From positions 48,569-112,568 of the forward strand of contig RSEH01000159.1 of assembly GCA_006503475.1 (NCBI GenBank): a stretch of DNA of 64,000 bases. Direction: 5' to 3'. How positions within the stretch are numbered: the stretch's first letter is position 1; each line of letters begins with the position of its first letter. The translations under genes were made by a program, and so were the position numbers. Under the pieces are notes generated by a model. It was not told where the DNA came from, did no database searches, and saw only the letters and a list, made by a program, of their open reading frames with translations. This document shows, piece by piece, positions 21,599 through 31,654 of the stretch. This stretch comes from Stentor roeselii (lineage: Eukaryota; Ciliophora; Heterotrichea; Heterotrichida; Stentoridae).

Positions 21599-21614
21599 CC
21601 CCCCTTTTATGGGG
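21599..21614. promoter_or_regulatory. C-run / G-run inverted repeat just upstream of histone H3
   Basis: Plus strand reads CCCCCC TTTTAT GGGG, seven bases upstream of the H3 ATG. On the gene strand it presents CCCC-ATAAAA-GGGG, a TATA-like core flanked by complementary runs. This is unusual in AT-rich sequence and may be a promoter or hairpin element. Confidence 0.35.
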
Positions 21615-21686
21615 ATTTTTAGTGATAATAGAGTTTGATGGAGTTGGATCCAAACACATAAATCAACCTCCAGCCTATCTAACTTA

Positions 21687-23819
21687 TTAAAGTAAGTATG
21701 GAACTTTAGTAATTACCTGTGAGAATAAAGCCCTAGGAATAGCTCCAAGTCCCATAGAGAACATGACAGCAACCAAGGACCCAAGCAGCATAGCAGGATA
21801 CAAAATAAACGGACTGGAAAGTACCCACAAAAACTCATTCCATCCAAGTAAAACAAGTAATAAAATGGCCCACTTGGGAACTCCTCCCCTTCCATATCCG
21901 AATTCTTTAATATGAAGAGCATCCTTATAAGCCCTTTCAGCATCCTTCAAAAAGCTATCCTTAATCCTCGAATATTCATCTTCATTCAGAAATTCCGGAT
22001 AATGCCCTTCAGCCAAGGTTTCTTCCCAATCATCACTGAGCCTAAAATACCTGAAACTTTCCAAAGCCGGAGTAAGTTTCTCCATACATCTCGAGTAGAT
22101 CTCTTCATAATTCGCAGTCCTAGGGTCTCTAGGAGTTCCTTTTTCGTCCTTTCCGAACAAATTATTAAACTTCCTCATTAAGAACTCATCAAGTTTCTTC
22201 GTAAAAGTGTCAAGTCGACTTCTAAAGCTGTGAATGCATTTAAGGCGAATCTGTTGAATATAAGCTGTGATTTCGCCTTCATCTTTCTCTAAATTCTCTA
22301 AAGCTGTCTTTGTCCTGCTTTCAAGAGGCTGCAAGGTGTCCACCTGAAGCGTCTTAAGCCGAGGCCAGACGTCATGTTCGACTGTCTGGTCAAGAATTTT
22401 AGTAATTTCATTGTTAAACTTCCCAGTAAATACTTTTTCTACTTCTTTTTCCAGAAGATTTTCTTGTTTTTCTTTCTCATCATTTCTTTTTTCATTGTAA
22501 AAAACCTCTACTTCTTTTTCGTACTCCTCGATAGTCCAGGAGCTGCCAGGAAGAATGCTGGACCTGCTGAGTGATGAGAACTCGTTTATGATTTCAGAAT
22601 GAATCGCAAAAGAGAGGTCTTTGAAGTTATCAACTGATGTGCTTTTAGGGAAGTAGTGAATGAAACCTTCTCGAGTCTTCTGCGCCATTAGACTGACTAC
22701 GAATCGCATTTGATGAGCGAAGATTTCTTTCGCTTGGTCTGAAAGGGCTGAAATAAGTTCATCTCTTACTTTCTGATAAGTCGATTCGAAGTAGGCAGAA
22801 GCGTGTTCATCATAAGTCTTTAGAGCCACTTGGAAATATGAGTCAAAACTTGACCCGAGGTTAGGAAAGAATGATTTCCCGACAATAGAAGAAATCGAAA
22901 CGATTTCTTCCTGGAACTTCTTCACGGCTTCTGATTTTAGTTCAGAGCATCTTAAGTTTGCAAGCATTTCTTTCTGTGAGGGGATGTTCAAGTCTTTATC
23001 ACTGTGAATAATATTCCAGATCTCATTGAAATAAACTGAAATGCCATCAAGTGGTATATCAGTCTTCTTATATCGAAACAAGTAGTCATTTCTCTCATCA
23101 TTAGCGAATTTATCCTTCAGCACATTGATATCACTCAAGAACTCCTCAGGTTTAAAGTCCTTAACAGAAATCGTATGAAAGTCAAATTCAAAGCAATCAA
23201 AAACCGTGCTTAAAGCATGAGAACTGGGTTTTTTAATCTGTCCCCAAATCTGCTCCATAGTTTCGCTGATCTGTTTTTTAAGTGCAAGGAGATTATTTTT
23301 TTCCTCATTAAAATCTCTTAAAATGAACAAAATCCTCTTCTTTCCCTCGACTCCAAACAATTTCAAGTTAACCTCAAAAATGGTCTTTAAGAGTCCAACA
23401 CTAGCAGCCTTGTATCTTCCGATTTCACTGGTCCACATATTGACCATGAGAACATCAGAGATGGCGAGGGCGAAAAGAGCCGACATGTGCTCAAAGGCTT
23501 GGCCGTCTTCGCCTCGCACTTGACTGTCAGTTCCTTCGATGTCGATGACTAAAGATTTGCAAGTTTCGTTGAAAGAAAGATGAATTCCTCGAGTGGTCTG
23601 GTTTCGTCCTTTTGTCGCGTCTAGGGTGTCGAAACTGGTCTCGAATAAAAGATTCAACAAGGTACTCTTCCCCGTGCTTTGGCAACCGATTATAGAGACT
23701 GTGTGGTAGTCTGTACCGTGAAGAAGAGACTGGTCTAGGAGTGACTTGGACTCATTGCTAAATAAAAATTACGTGATCTCACCATCAAAGGTCACTATTT
23801 GAACTGAACTCCTGGCCAT
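21687..23819 (-). CDS. SEY1: Sey1/RHD3-type dynamin-like ER-fusion GTPase (2 exons)
   Basis: Exon 1 (23819-23773) and exon 2 (23757-21687) give 705 residues. The P-loop GCQSTGKST is at 40-48. The G3/switch region, [20 protein letters not shown], is followed by [15 protein letters not shown] and [15 protein letters not shown], which match the RHD3/Sey1 signature. The G4 position reads RDFNEE. A long helical stalk follows, then a hairpin of two hydrophobic segments near the C-terminus ([15 protein letters not shown] and [16 protein letters not shown]) for insertion in the ER membrane. Sey1/RHD3/atlastins fuse ER tubules by GTP-driven dimerisation. The ATG in exon 1 is supported because the P-loop lies upstream of any internal start. 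H3 lies 94 nt downstream on the same strand. Confidence 0.95.
23758..23772 (-). other. 15-nt intron in SEY1 gene
   Basis: Reads GTAATTTTTATTTAG, A at position 10, phase 2 (AC|C threonine). Removal links GEIT to NESKSL; retention gives ACG TAA. It nearly equals the Piezo intron. Confidence 0.93.
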
Positions 23820-23952
23820 ATTTATAGAGATTGAATTTGGAGGTGTTTGGACTTTGGATAGAGGTTCTTTTGGTTAGGGTTTTTTTGAGTTTGATTTAGG
23901 TGTTGGATAGGTTTTAGGTTAGTTTGGCATTTTTTTTTTGATAATTTTAGTT

Positions 23953-25515
23953 ATGTTCGATGAATTTTCTGGAACTGATCTTGCTAATATTCCGAGATCT
24001 AGAAGGAAGGATTCTAGTGAAAATACGGATGATGAGGCTGATGAGGTTGGAAAACCAGTCTACCCAGACCCCTCAACCCCAGAAGTATTTAAAATAATCC
24101 ATACCTGCGGTGAAGGTAATGAAAAACCCGGAAATCTCGACAAAGTTTCAATCGAACTTCAAACTCCAGATCCAATCCAAAAGCTTTTATCTCTTCCAGA
24201 AGAGTCCAAATCCTTTTCCACCCTGATACAATCAATGAGAAAAAACGAGGTAAGCGAATTTCACATACAAGAAGAGCCAGTATGTACCTTAAAGCTTCTG
24301 GACTGGACCAGCATAAAAGACCTTCTAGAAGACGGTTCCCTTATAAAAACAATTCAAAAGCGAGGTCTAGGGTACGACCTAATCGAATACAAAGACGACG
24401 TGCGAATCTCTCTAAAACTTTTCACACCTCTTCAAGAGATCTCTTCAAAAGAACTAGAACTTTCCTGTGAAATTCCATTAATCCCATCAGGTCTCTTCGA
24501 AATCTTGAAATCCATGAAACTTTTAGAAGAAAGTCTAATAAAATCAAGTAAATCTCGTTACGAGGAGTCTTTCTGCCCAGACCCTAACTTTCCTCCAATT
24601 GACTCAGAAGAAATTTTTCTCGAGTTAAAAATTCTCGACCTGAAAAAAGTAGAAGACATGTACCTCGACGGTAGTTTCTACAAAAAACACGCAGTAGAAG
24701 GTGAAGGAAAAAACCTTCCAAACCCAAACGCATTAGTCCGTATTTTCTATAAACTTGAAATTGCAGGTAATGTAGTTTTAAGCAACTTTGATGAAGAAAC
24801 CCTTGAGATTCGAATGGACGAAGACGAGGTTCCTTCATTATGGACTCACTGTTTACGTCAGATGAAAGAAGGTGACGTTGTGAAAGTAGAATGTAACATG
24901 TTAGGTCTTCACAGTCACTACTTAAACGACGGTCTCAACGCGAGGTTCAACTACGAGACTTACGCAGTTCCCGAGGTCCACTCCTGCACTTTTTTCATAT
25001 CTCTGCACTCGTTCGACATGGGCAAGGTGAACTACAACATGACCTACGAGGACCGGGTGGTCGAGGCGAACCGGATCAAAGAAGCTGGGAACAAGTTGTT
25101 TAAAATCCAGAGATTTGAAAAAGCTCTTGAAAAATACGAGTCTGCCAACAGTTCCTTGGAACCTATCACTGACTGTCCTCATCTTCTTCGACCTGTTTCT
25201 TTGCTATTGTTCGGAAACATGACTCTTTGCAACCTGAGAATGGAAAAATGGCATGAAGCTGAAACTTATGCAAGGAAAATACTTGAATTTAACCCCAGTG
25301 ATGTCAGAGCTTTAGTCAGAAGAGCACAGGCCAGGATTCAACTGGAAAACTATGAAGCCGCTGGGCAGGACTTGAAGAATGCGAAGGCGACTTGTGAGGA
25401 AAAAAATGATTTGGAACAACTCGCTGTGGTTAACAAGGAACTTTCAAGACTTTCTCATCTGGCGAAGAACACACGGGGCAAGGAAAAGAAGATGTATAGC
25501 AAATTATTTAGCTAA
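23953..25515 (+). CDS. FKBP-like plus TPR co-chaperone-type protein
   Basis: 520 residues from the first true ATG. An acidic N-terminus is followed by two or three FKBP-like units (about 60-175, 215-370). Their beta-strand pattern can be followed (MRKNEVSEFHI, MKEGDVVKVEC), but the aromatic active-site residues of peptidyl-prolyl isomerases are mostly not evident. The C-terminal TPR array (about 375-505: RIKEAGNKLFKIQRFEKAL, FGNMTLCNLRMEKWHEAE, RALVRRAQARIQLENYEAA) is the Hsp90-clamp type with the K..GN..(F/Y) and N/K/R positions kept. Related to FKBP4/5/plant ROF proteins; likely an Hsp90 co-chaperone with weak or no isomerase activity. Its TAA is shared in a palindrome with the convergent next gene. 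Confidence 0.85.
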   Translation: MFDEFSGTDLANIPRSRRKDSSENTDDEADEVGKPVYPDPSTPEVFKIIHTCGEGNEKPGNLDKVSIELQTPDPIQKLLSLPEESKSFSTLIQSMRKNEVSEFHIQEEPVCTLKLLDWTSIKDLLEDGSLIKTIQKRGLGYDLIEYKDDVRISLKLFTPLQEISSKELELSCEIPLIPSGLFEILKSMKLLEESLIKSSKSRYEESFCPDPNFPPIDSEEIFLELKILDLKKVEDMYLDGSFYKKHAVEGEGKNLPNPNALVRIFYKLEIAGNVVLSNFDEETLEIRMDEDEVPSLWTHCLRQMKEGDVVKVECNMLGLHSHYLNDGLNARFNYETYAVPEVHSCTFFISLHSFDMGKVNYNMTYEDRVVEANRIKEAGNKLFKIQRFEKALEKYESANSSLEPITDCPHLLRPVSLLLFGNMTLCNLRMEKWHEAETYARKILEFNPSDVRALVRRAQARIQLENYEAAGQDLKNAKATCEEKNDLEQLAVVNKELSRLSHLAKNTRGKEKKMYSKLFS

Positions 25516-25978
25516 TTTTCTCAAGTCGCTTTAAACGAAGCTCTCTTCGAAAGTTGCTCTCGTCTGAAATAGGGATTAGTCTGTAGTCCTTCGTAGGTAA
25601 AAGAGAAATCTGACAGGCAAGGGCAAGGTCTGCCTTTGACAACCCGTTTAACTTAGGAGTAGTGAGTTCAACTCTAAGTATCTCCTTTCTTAAAATCATC
25701 ACATTCGGCATCTGCTTCAACACATTCATCGAGTCAATCTTCGCAACTTCTAAAAGAAAAGCAGCAGCCTGTAAATAATCACTAAAAAACCACGAGTGTC
25801 TTAAAACTTGAAAATTTTCATCAGGTTTCCAGAACTGCACATCAGAATTCGCATTTTTCAAGAAGTCCAAAATGAATTCTTTTGATAAAGGAAGACCGTT
25901 TTGCCCATATTCACAGCATTTTTCGCCTGCGACTCTTGAAAGATGTTTTCCAAAAAAAGAAAAGTGTCGGGTAGCCAT
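25508..25978 (-). CDS. pterin-4a-carbinolamine dehydratase-like domain protein (degenerate)
   Basis: 156 residues. The C-terminal half follows the DCoH/PCD fold: HSWFFSDYLQAAAFLLEVAKI, a beta strand, then VELTTPKLNGLSKADLALACQI. This matches the conserved (T/H)...(G)GL(T/S)..D..LA block of the family. The catalytic His-His-Pro segment expected after the first helix is replaced by IDSMN, so dehydratase activity is unlikely. The N-terminal 50 residues are not recognised. Such proteins otherwise recycle tetrahydrobiopterin or act as transcription-factor dimerisation partners. The 3' end overlaps the convergent FKBP-TPR gene by 8 bp. Family assignment is by pattern and is moderately sure. Confidence 0.65.
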   Translation of the reverse strand: MATRHFSFFGKHLSRVAGEKCCEYGQNGLPLSKEFILDFLKNANSDVQFWKPDENFQVLRHSWFFSDYLQAAAFLLEVAKIDSMNVLKQMPNVMILRKEILRVELTTPKLNGLSKADLALACQISLLPTKDYRLIPISDESNFRRELRLKRLEKIS

Positions 25979-25997
25979 GTATTATATTATCTATCTA

Positions 25998-28754
25998 TTA
26001 AGCTTTTCCGTCTGCATGGGCCGCTGCCATCGACCTTCGCGTCACGATGCTTCTCCTTGCGCCTCCTCTTTCGCCTGTGCTGAAGACGAGGAAAGTGTCA
26101 GTCAAGACAGCGCCTGAGAAGCCAGTTTCTTTGCCGTTCATTGAATAATAATAGTCGAAAGTGCGGAGTTCGATAACTTTAACGATGTCTTGAAGAACCA
26201 TGAAGACTAAGTTGAAGAACCAAACCCAACCTGCGAGACCCCAGGAGACGGATTTCATGTTTGGAAGTTTTCCGCTGTCTCCACCTCCTTCGTTCACGTC
26301 GAGGAACCAGTAGACTGACATTAAAGTTGCGGCGAATGTAGCGATTGCTGCGGCTGCTAAAAGGACTTTACCTGGAGTTCTTGTCCAGAACCAACTGTTT
26401 GTTCGTGCTGTGAAGACTGTCATGAAATCGGATAGTGAAACTTTTAGGTATACTGCTGTTAACAGCTCTCCATATTCAAAAGCTTCAATTCCAAAAGCAT
26501 TCAAAAACCCATTCGGATCATTTCCAACCATATTATCAAGTCCCACAAGTAAAAGAATCAACGAAGAAACAAAAGCGATTCCTCCTAAAGTGCAAGCATT
26601 GACATAAATCAAGAACAAGTTCCACCTATCAGGACTTTTGCTGACAGTGACCCTATCATAAGCGATAGAAATAATAGTCCCATCATTAAGCACAGTGATA
26701 ATGACCAGTGCGACGACAGGCAAAGAGAAGGTGTTAGGAACATCTTCACATCCACCGACTTGGTTGCAAGCATAGCTGCTGGGGTCAAGTGAGCACATTG
26801 AAATAAAGAAGAAAACAAGTAACTGAATAGTGCAAGCAATTCTATAAGTGCAGAAATTCTTCATTCTCTGGAAAATCTTACGCGCTCTGTAAATGGCTTC
26901 AATAATCACAGAGAGCCCAGCAGAGGTAAGGACGATATCAGCAGCTGCTCTTGCAGCATCAGTAGCTCCTTCCACAGCAATTCCAACATCAGCTTTTTTC
27001 AAAGCAGGGGCGTCATTAACTCCATCTCCAGTCATTCCAACTCTTTTTCCAAGGTCCTGAAGCATTTTAACAATAGCGAACTTGTGTTCAGGGAAGACTT
27101 CAGCGAATCCATCAGCTTCTTCAATGATAGTTGAGAGGTATTCACGTTGAACTGCAGTGGCTTCTTCACTGAGAAGTTCTGAGTTGAAGATTTTGTCTCC
27201 CATGTTTAAAAGATGAGCAGTTTCTTTGGCAATTGCGATTTGGTCGCCAGTGATCATCTTGACTTTGACTTCCATTTGAATGGCTTTGGCGATGGTTTCC
27301 TTAGTGTCGTCTCGGGGAGGGTCGTAAAGTGGGATAAGTCCAGTGAAGTGCCATTTTCCTTCAACGTCAGACCTGGCGACGCCGATGGTCCTGTAGCCTC
27401 TGCCAGCCAAGTCATTAACTTGATTCGTGACCATTTCTTCAATACTTGGCTCTTCAGCCATGGCTAAAATAACCTGAGGTGCTCCTTTAGTACATTTAAA
27501 AGTCGCTCCAGTTCGAGTATTTCTTACAGTCGCTTCAGTTCTTTTAATCTTCGGGTCGAAAGGAATAAAGTCTTCTTCTTCGTAGTCGTTGAAAGAAAGT
27601 CCACATTTGTGTATTGCGTATTCAGTGATGCACTTGTCAATCGCGTCTTGTGAGCCGATTTCTCGTTTACTTGCAAGTCCTGCATTCATGAAGATGTCTT
27701 GAACGGTGTGCTTCCCGATTAGGGTCGGGTTCTGAACGGTCAGTTCGTTTTTGGTCAGGGTTCCGGTCTTGTCGCTGCAGAGAACTTCCATCCCTGCGAG
27801 TTCTTCGATTGAGTTTAGACGACTCACAATTGCTTTTCTTCTTGCCAATGCGCGGGCTCCTACTGCCATTGTTGTTGAACAAACCACTTGCATTGCCACT
27901 GGAATTGAAGCCACTAAGATCACGACGCAAATTGAAAGGGTTTCTAGGAAATTGTTTCCTTTGCCGAGGACTACTCCGAAAATGATTGCGACGAGAACGA
28001 GTGAGATCACCATCAACACTGCTGTCACTTTTAAGATCACCTTTTGGAAGTTTCCTCTTTGGTTTACTTGGCCGACTAGTGATGAGGTCTTGCCGAAGAA
28101 TGTGTTGGCTCCTACTGCGATCACGATGCATTCTAAGTCACCTCGCTTGCAGACACTGCCTTGGTATACTGTGTCTCCTTCGTATCTTGTCACAGCTAAT
28201 GACTCTCCTGTTAGGGCTGCTTGATCGATTTCAGCATACCCAGGCCCAAGTCTCAAGTCAGCTGGAATAATATCTCCCAATTTAATTCCAACCCTATCTC
28301 CAATCACAACATTTTCCGAGTCAATAGAAGCCCAATTTCCATCACGTTTAACTTTCGCCTTAGGAGCGAGTGACTTTTTAAGTGCTTCAATGGCATTTCC
28401 TGCGTTTTTTTCTTCATTCCAGCCTACAAAACCGTTGATGAATTGAAGGAAAAGTAGAATAGCCAGATCAATAAAGGCTAACCGAATGAGCTCAATGATA
28501 ATCGCAATCCAGATCATGCCAGGCATCGGTCCCCAGTAGTAGCTCAAAAATTTAAGACAAGGGTTCACTTTTTTTTCAGGTAGTTTGTTCGGCCTATGTA
28601 AAAATTACCCGTCTCTTGCCAATCTCCGCTGAGCCTCTGAACTTGTAAGCCCTTCTGGACCTGTTTGAACTTCTGCCTCTACCTCAGGACTCAGTTTCTG
28701 TGCAGGTTTCCCGTGTTCCTCGTGCGAGTCTTCGAGCTTTTTGTAGTCACCCAT
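25998..28754 (-). CDS. P3A-type plasma-membrane proton-translocating ATPase (2 exons)
   Basis: Exon 1 (28754-28609) and exon 2 (28593-25998) give 913 residues. The N-terminus GLTSSEAQRRLARDGPNKLPEK is typical of P3A pumps. Catalytic motifs are complete: TGES in the A domain, phosphorylated Asp323 in SDKTGTLTKNE (codon 27771-27773), KGAPQ, DPPRDD, TGDQ and TGDGVNDAP. Membrane segment 6 keeps the Asn-Asp pair (VLNDGTI) used for proton binding in plant and fungal H+-ATPases. The C-terminal tail is Arg/Ser-rich (RRSIVTRRSMAAAHADG), fitting autoinhibition by phosphorylation. It should pump H+ out of the cell or into a vacuole and set membrane potential. A paralog at 44445-47156 lacks the catalytic residues. 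Confidence 0.96.
28594..28608 (-). other. 15-nt intron in active P3A ATPase gene
   Basis: Reads GTAATTTTTACATAG, A at position 10, phase 2 (GG|G glycine). Removal joins RRLARDG to PNKLPEK; retention gives GGG TAA. Confidence 0.94.
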
Positions 28755-29856
28755 TTATTTCAACAGGTTAAGTCAGAGAAATGGGAAGTTGTTTTTAGGA
28801 ATTTGGCCATATCGATCATGGGAATCGATCTGAATTGATTGTAGGAGGATTGTTGTGGATGGAGATTTTGGAGAATGTTTGGAGAAGTCAAGAGGTTTTA
28901 GGTGGAGTTGGAAGGTTTTGGAATGGGTGTTACGGTGGAAGAATATTAGTGGGAGGATTTTTTTATGTGGAGAGATTTGGAAGGTTGTGAGAATGGGTTT
29001 TTAATGAAATTTATAAAGGTTTTACCTTGTGATGATTTGTTTTTTGTTGGATTTTGAAAGGATGAATGGAATTTTAGCTTGGGATGGAGGTGAAATAGTG
29101 TGAGGTGACTTTTGGGATGGGATGGAAGGTGATTTGGATGGGTTGATTGTTATGAATGTTTGTGTATGATTAAGTTTCATGGAGAATCATCAGTATTATT
29201 AAAGAACTTCTAGAAGAGATTAATTTCTTTGAAGATGATTCATTAAAAATTATATGATGATGAATTACTTTGTCTAAGTATCATGTAGAAGTTTTCATAA
29301 GGACGACTTATCATTGATAAAGATTTTTTTGGCTTAGATTATAAGATAAATAGTTATAAATTGTTAAACCAAACCATTTTCTCAACAATCCCAAAAATCT
29401 GACATGAAAATGAATCATCAGAGAGACTTTCCTTGATAATTCTTTTTATTCTAAAAATTTAAATCGTTCTGGATTATTTACATGACACTTGAAGAGTTTT
29501 TGCTTATTCTTTGTATAAAATGATTTACTGAGTCACTCCAGAACTCAAATTTAACTCTAAAATATCATTTCATGATTTAAAGAAAATTTGTATTCTTAGT
29601 TCTTGTATTATTAATGATTGAAATTTGTGAATACTTCTATATTTTTCTGCAGGTCTGCAAAAGAAAGTTCCAAATGAAACTGTTGAGCCATATTGAAATT
29701 GCAACAATAGGTTATTTAAATAAAAGTTAGTAATGAAATCCAGTCCCATTCTTACATTTTCCTCAAATCAGCTTCTAGAACATTTTCCAGTTAACAAATT
29801 CATTAAACTTTCCATAAAATCCTTCAATTTAGAGCAAATCAATATCCCAAAAAATG
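28755..29856. other. intergenic region, no protein gene seen
   Basis: About 1.1 kb upstream of the proton ATPase. The first 400 nt are G/T-rich on the + strand; the rest is AT-rich with frequent stops in all frames. No RNA gene is recognised until the tRNA at 29866. Confidence 0.6.
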
Positions 29857-29862
29857 AAAAAA
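29857..29862 (-). terminator. RNA polymerase III T-run terminator of tRNA-Thr
   Basis: Six T residues on the minus strand begin 4 nt after the tRNA 3' end; a further T run follows. This is the standard Pol III stop signal. Confidence 0.75.
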
Positions 29863-29865
29863 TAA

Positions 29866-29937
29866 GCCTTTATACGGGCTCGAACCGTAGACCTTTCGCT
29901 TACTAAGCGAATGCTCTGCCAACTGAGCTATAAAGGC
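29866..29937 (-). tRNA. tRNA-Thr (anticodon AGU)
   Basis: 72 nt fold into a complete cloverleaf. The 7-bp acceptor stem is GCCTTTA/TAAAGGC. The D arm is GCTC-AGTTGGCA-GAGC. The 5-bp anticodon stem TTCGC/GCGAA has loop TTAGTAA (anticodon AGT). The T arm is TACGG-TTCGAGC-CCGTA. The internal B box GGTTCGAGCCC is intact and there is no intron. A34 would be read as inosine to decode Thr ACU/ACC/ACA. Confidence 0.96.
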
Positions 29938-29983
29938 AGTCGTAAACAACAAGAGACTTAGGTTTATATAACAGTCACTAATC

Positions 29984-31033
29984 CTACTTCCTCTTCTTTC
30001 CAGTTGTTTTGGCCTTCCTCAAAGTTTCCTCAACATCCATGATCAAAGAATCATTGCAAGTCTTAAACTTAAACTCAGAATAAACACTAGTTGCATTCAG
30101 CATGTCGTTCAAAACCATAATCTTCGAATAAATATCAACTGAAGCTGAAGTGTTTGTTTTTTTCAGTCCGAGCATCTCAGCCTTAAGTTCTTTTTTTTCC
30201 TTTTTCAATTCTCTGATCTTTTCTTCACTTAAAACAATCTGCTCCCTGAAATTCGCGTTTTTTTCAGTGATTTTCAGTTTATTTTGAAGACTTCTAATGT
30301 AATTCGCCATCTGTTGAATTTCACTTTCATTTAAATCCTGCTCTTTGACCTGTTCAGCTATAATTTCAAGTTCATTTTCAAGTTCTTTGATTTCCTTAGC
30401 AATTTCGATTTCACTAAGAGAGACAAGAGTATCAAGTTCTTGTTTTTCCTCAATCAAGACGATTTCATCTTTTGGTTCAGTTTCGCATCCAGGGTTATCA
30501 TTTTTAAGATTTTCAATAATTCTCGTTTTCTGCCTTTCGAACTCTCTTTGCTTGTTGTCGTCGAAGCCTCCTTTTTCCTTGAGAGTCCATTCATGTTTGG
30601 AGCAGGCTGACTTGAGTTCAGTGATTTGGACTTCAGCCTGAATGATTTTCATTTCAAGGTTTTTATGTTCTTTTTGCAGGTCTTTACGTTTACAGACCAT
30701 GTCTCTGAACCTTTCAGTCTGCTCTTCAAGTTCAGCTTGAATAGAAGTGACTCTTTCAACGATTGACTTGATAGTGAGAAAAGTATGGTCTTTGGCTTCG
30801 GGAATCAGTAAAAATTCAGTCATCAGGTCTTTCAGTTCCTTTAGTTCTGATTCGAGGTCGTAATGCATGACTTGCAAGTCGTTCACCAGTTCTTTTTCTT
30901 CATCAGGACGGTCTTCATGCTGACTTTTTAATAAGTCTCGTTCTTTCTCCAGTTGGTCGTTTTCTTTTTTCATCTGATTCTTGAGGTACTCTAATTCTAA
31001 AAGGGTAGCTTGTCGAGAGTTGCAACAACCCAT
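29984..31033 (-). CDS. N-terminally lipid-anchored coiled-coil protein
   Basis: 349 residues starting MGCCNSRQ: Gly2 fits N-myristoylation, and Cys3/Cys4 fit palmitoylation, a strong dual membrane anchor signal. The remainder is almost all charged heptad-pattern coiled coil (about 10-310) with no globular domain, ending in a basic KTTGKKRK tail. Likely a dimeric tether or scaffold on the inner face of a membrane. No ortholog recognised. It starts 23 nt from the divergent QTGEFT-motif gene. Confidence 0.83.
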   Translation of the reverse strand: MGCCNSRQATLLELEYLKNQMKKENDQLEKERDLLKSQHEDRPDEEKELVNDLQVMHYDLESELKELKDLMTEFLLIPEAKDHTFLTIKSIVERVTSIQAELEEQTERFRDMVCKRKDLQKEHKNLEMKIIQAEVQITELKSACSKHEWTLKEKGGFDDNKQREFERQKTRIIENLKNDNPGCETEPKDEIVLIEEKQELDTLVSLSEIEIAKEIKELENELEIIAEQVKEQDLNESEIQQMANYIRSLQNKLKITEKNANFREQIVLSEEKIRELKKEKKELKAEMLGLKKTNTSASVDIYSKIMVLNDMLNATSVYSEFKFKTCNDSLIMDVEETLRKAKTTGKKRK

Positions 31034-31056
31034 TCAGTATTATTGAAATTTAAATA
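31034..31056. promoter_or_regulatory. 23-nt divergent start-codon interval
   Basis: AT-rich spacer between opposing ATGs of the coiled-coil and QTGEFT-motif genes. It has the same length as the spacer at 18649-18671 and likewise ends in an ATA(A) run before the plus-strand ATG. Confidence 0.5.
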
Positions 31057-31629
31057 ATGAAGCCTCAAAAAACTGCTGTTCAATCGGGAAGTGGTAGACA
31101 GAAGATAGGAACTCAAGAACTTTTAAAACATTCGAGTCATCCTTCTTGGAAAGTAGGGAAATACTGGGATAATTCAGGTACTTCTAACCCTTTGCTGCAG
31201 AAGGTTCAGTCTGAAAGAGTTTTGCCTTTAAATCGCTTTAGTAACAAAAATAACCTGGCTTGGCCTTTGAATAGTTTTGACTCGAATTTGAATGGTTTGA
31301 GGAAGAATTTCAATAGTAACTCAGAGTCGAAGGTGGGATGGGAAAACAAAAACTATAGGTGCAGCACGATTAACTATCAGAATAGAGATTATAACTTTAT
31401 CACTCACACTGTCGCTACCAGGCCCACATCAACCACGACCAGTCGTCAGAAGGGCTTCGGTGAGTATGTCGATGCTACTCGTCCTTTCAAAAAGGAAGTT
31501 TTCGCCGAGTACCAGCACGTTTACAAAAATAACCCGAATGTCTTCAGGAGACAAACTGGAGAATTCACTAAACATCAGGACAATTGTGTCAGGCTTAGCG
31601 GATTCGGACCTTTTAATAGGCCTTTTTAG
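31057..31629 (+). CDS. QTGEFT-motif protein A (unknown function, candidate ciliary protein)
   Basis: 190 residues, basic, Asn/Ser-rich, no membrane segment. The C-terminal 40 residues align without gaps to the end of the protein at 61820-62206. The shared pattern is Y..(V/I)Y..NP..F..QTGEFT....D..VR....GP(F/Y)N. Short basic proteins with isolated conserved Tyr/Phe/Pro blocks are common among ciliary microtubule inner proteins, which is the inferred role; I do not recognise a named family. It is divergent from the lipid-anchored coiled-coil gene. Confidence 0.8.
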   Translation: MKPQKTAVQSGSGRQKIGTQELLKHSSHPSWKVGKYWDNSGTSNPLLQKVQSERVLPLNRFSNKNNLAWPLNSFDSNLNGLRKNFNSNSESKVGWENKNYRCSTINYQNRDYNFITHTVATRPTSTTTSRQKGFGEYVDATRPFKKEVFAEYQHVYKNNPNVFRRQTGEFTKHQDNCVRLSGFGPFNRPF

Positions 31630-31654
31630 GATAGGGATAAAGAATTGAGTATTA

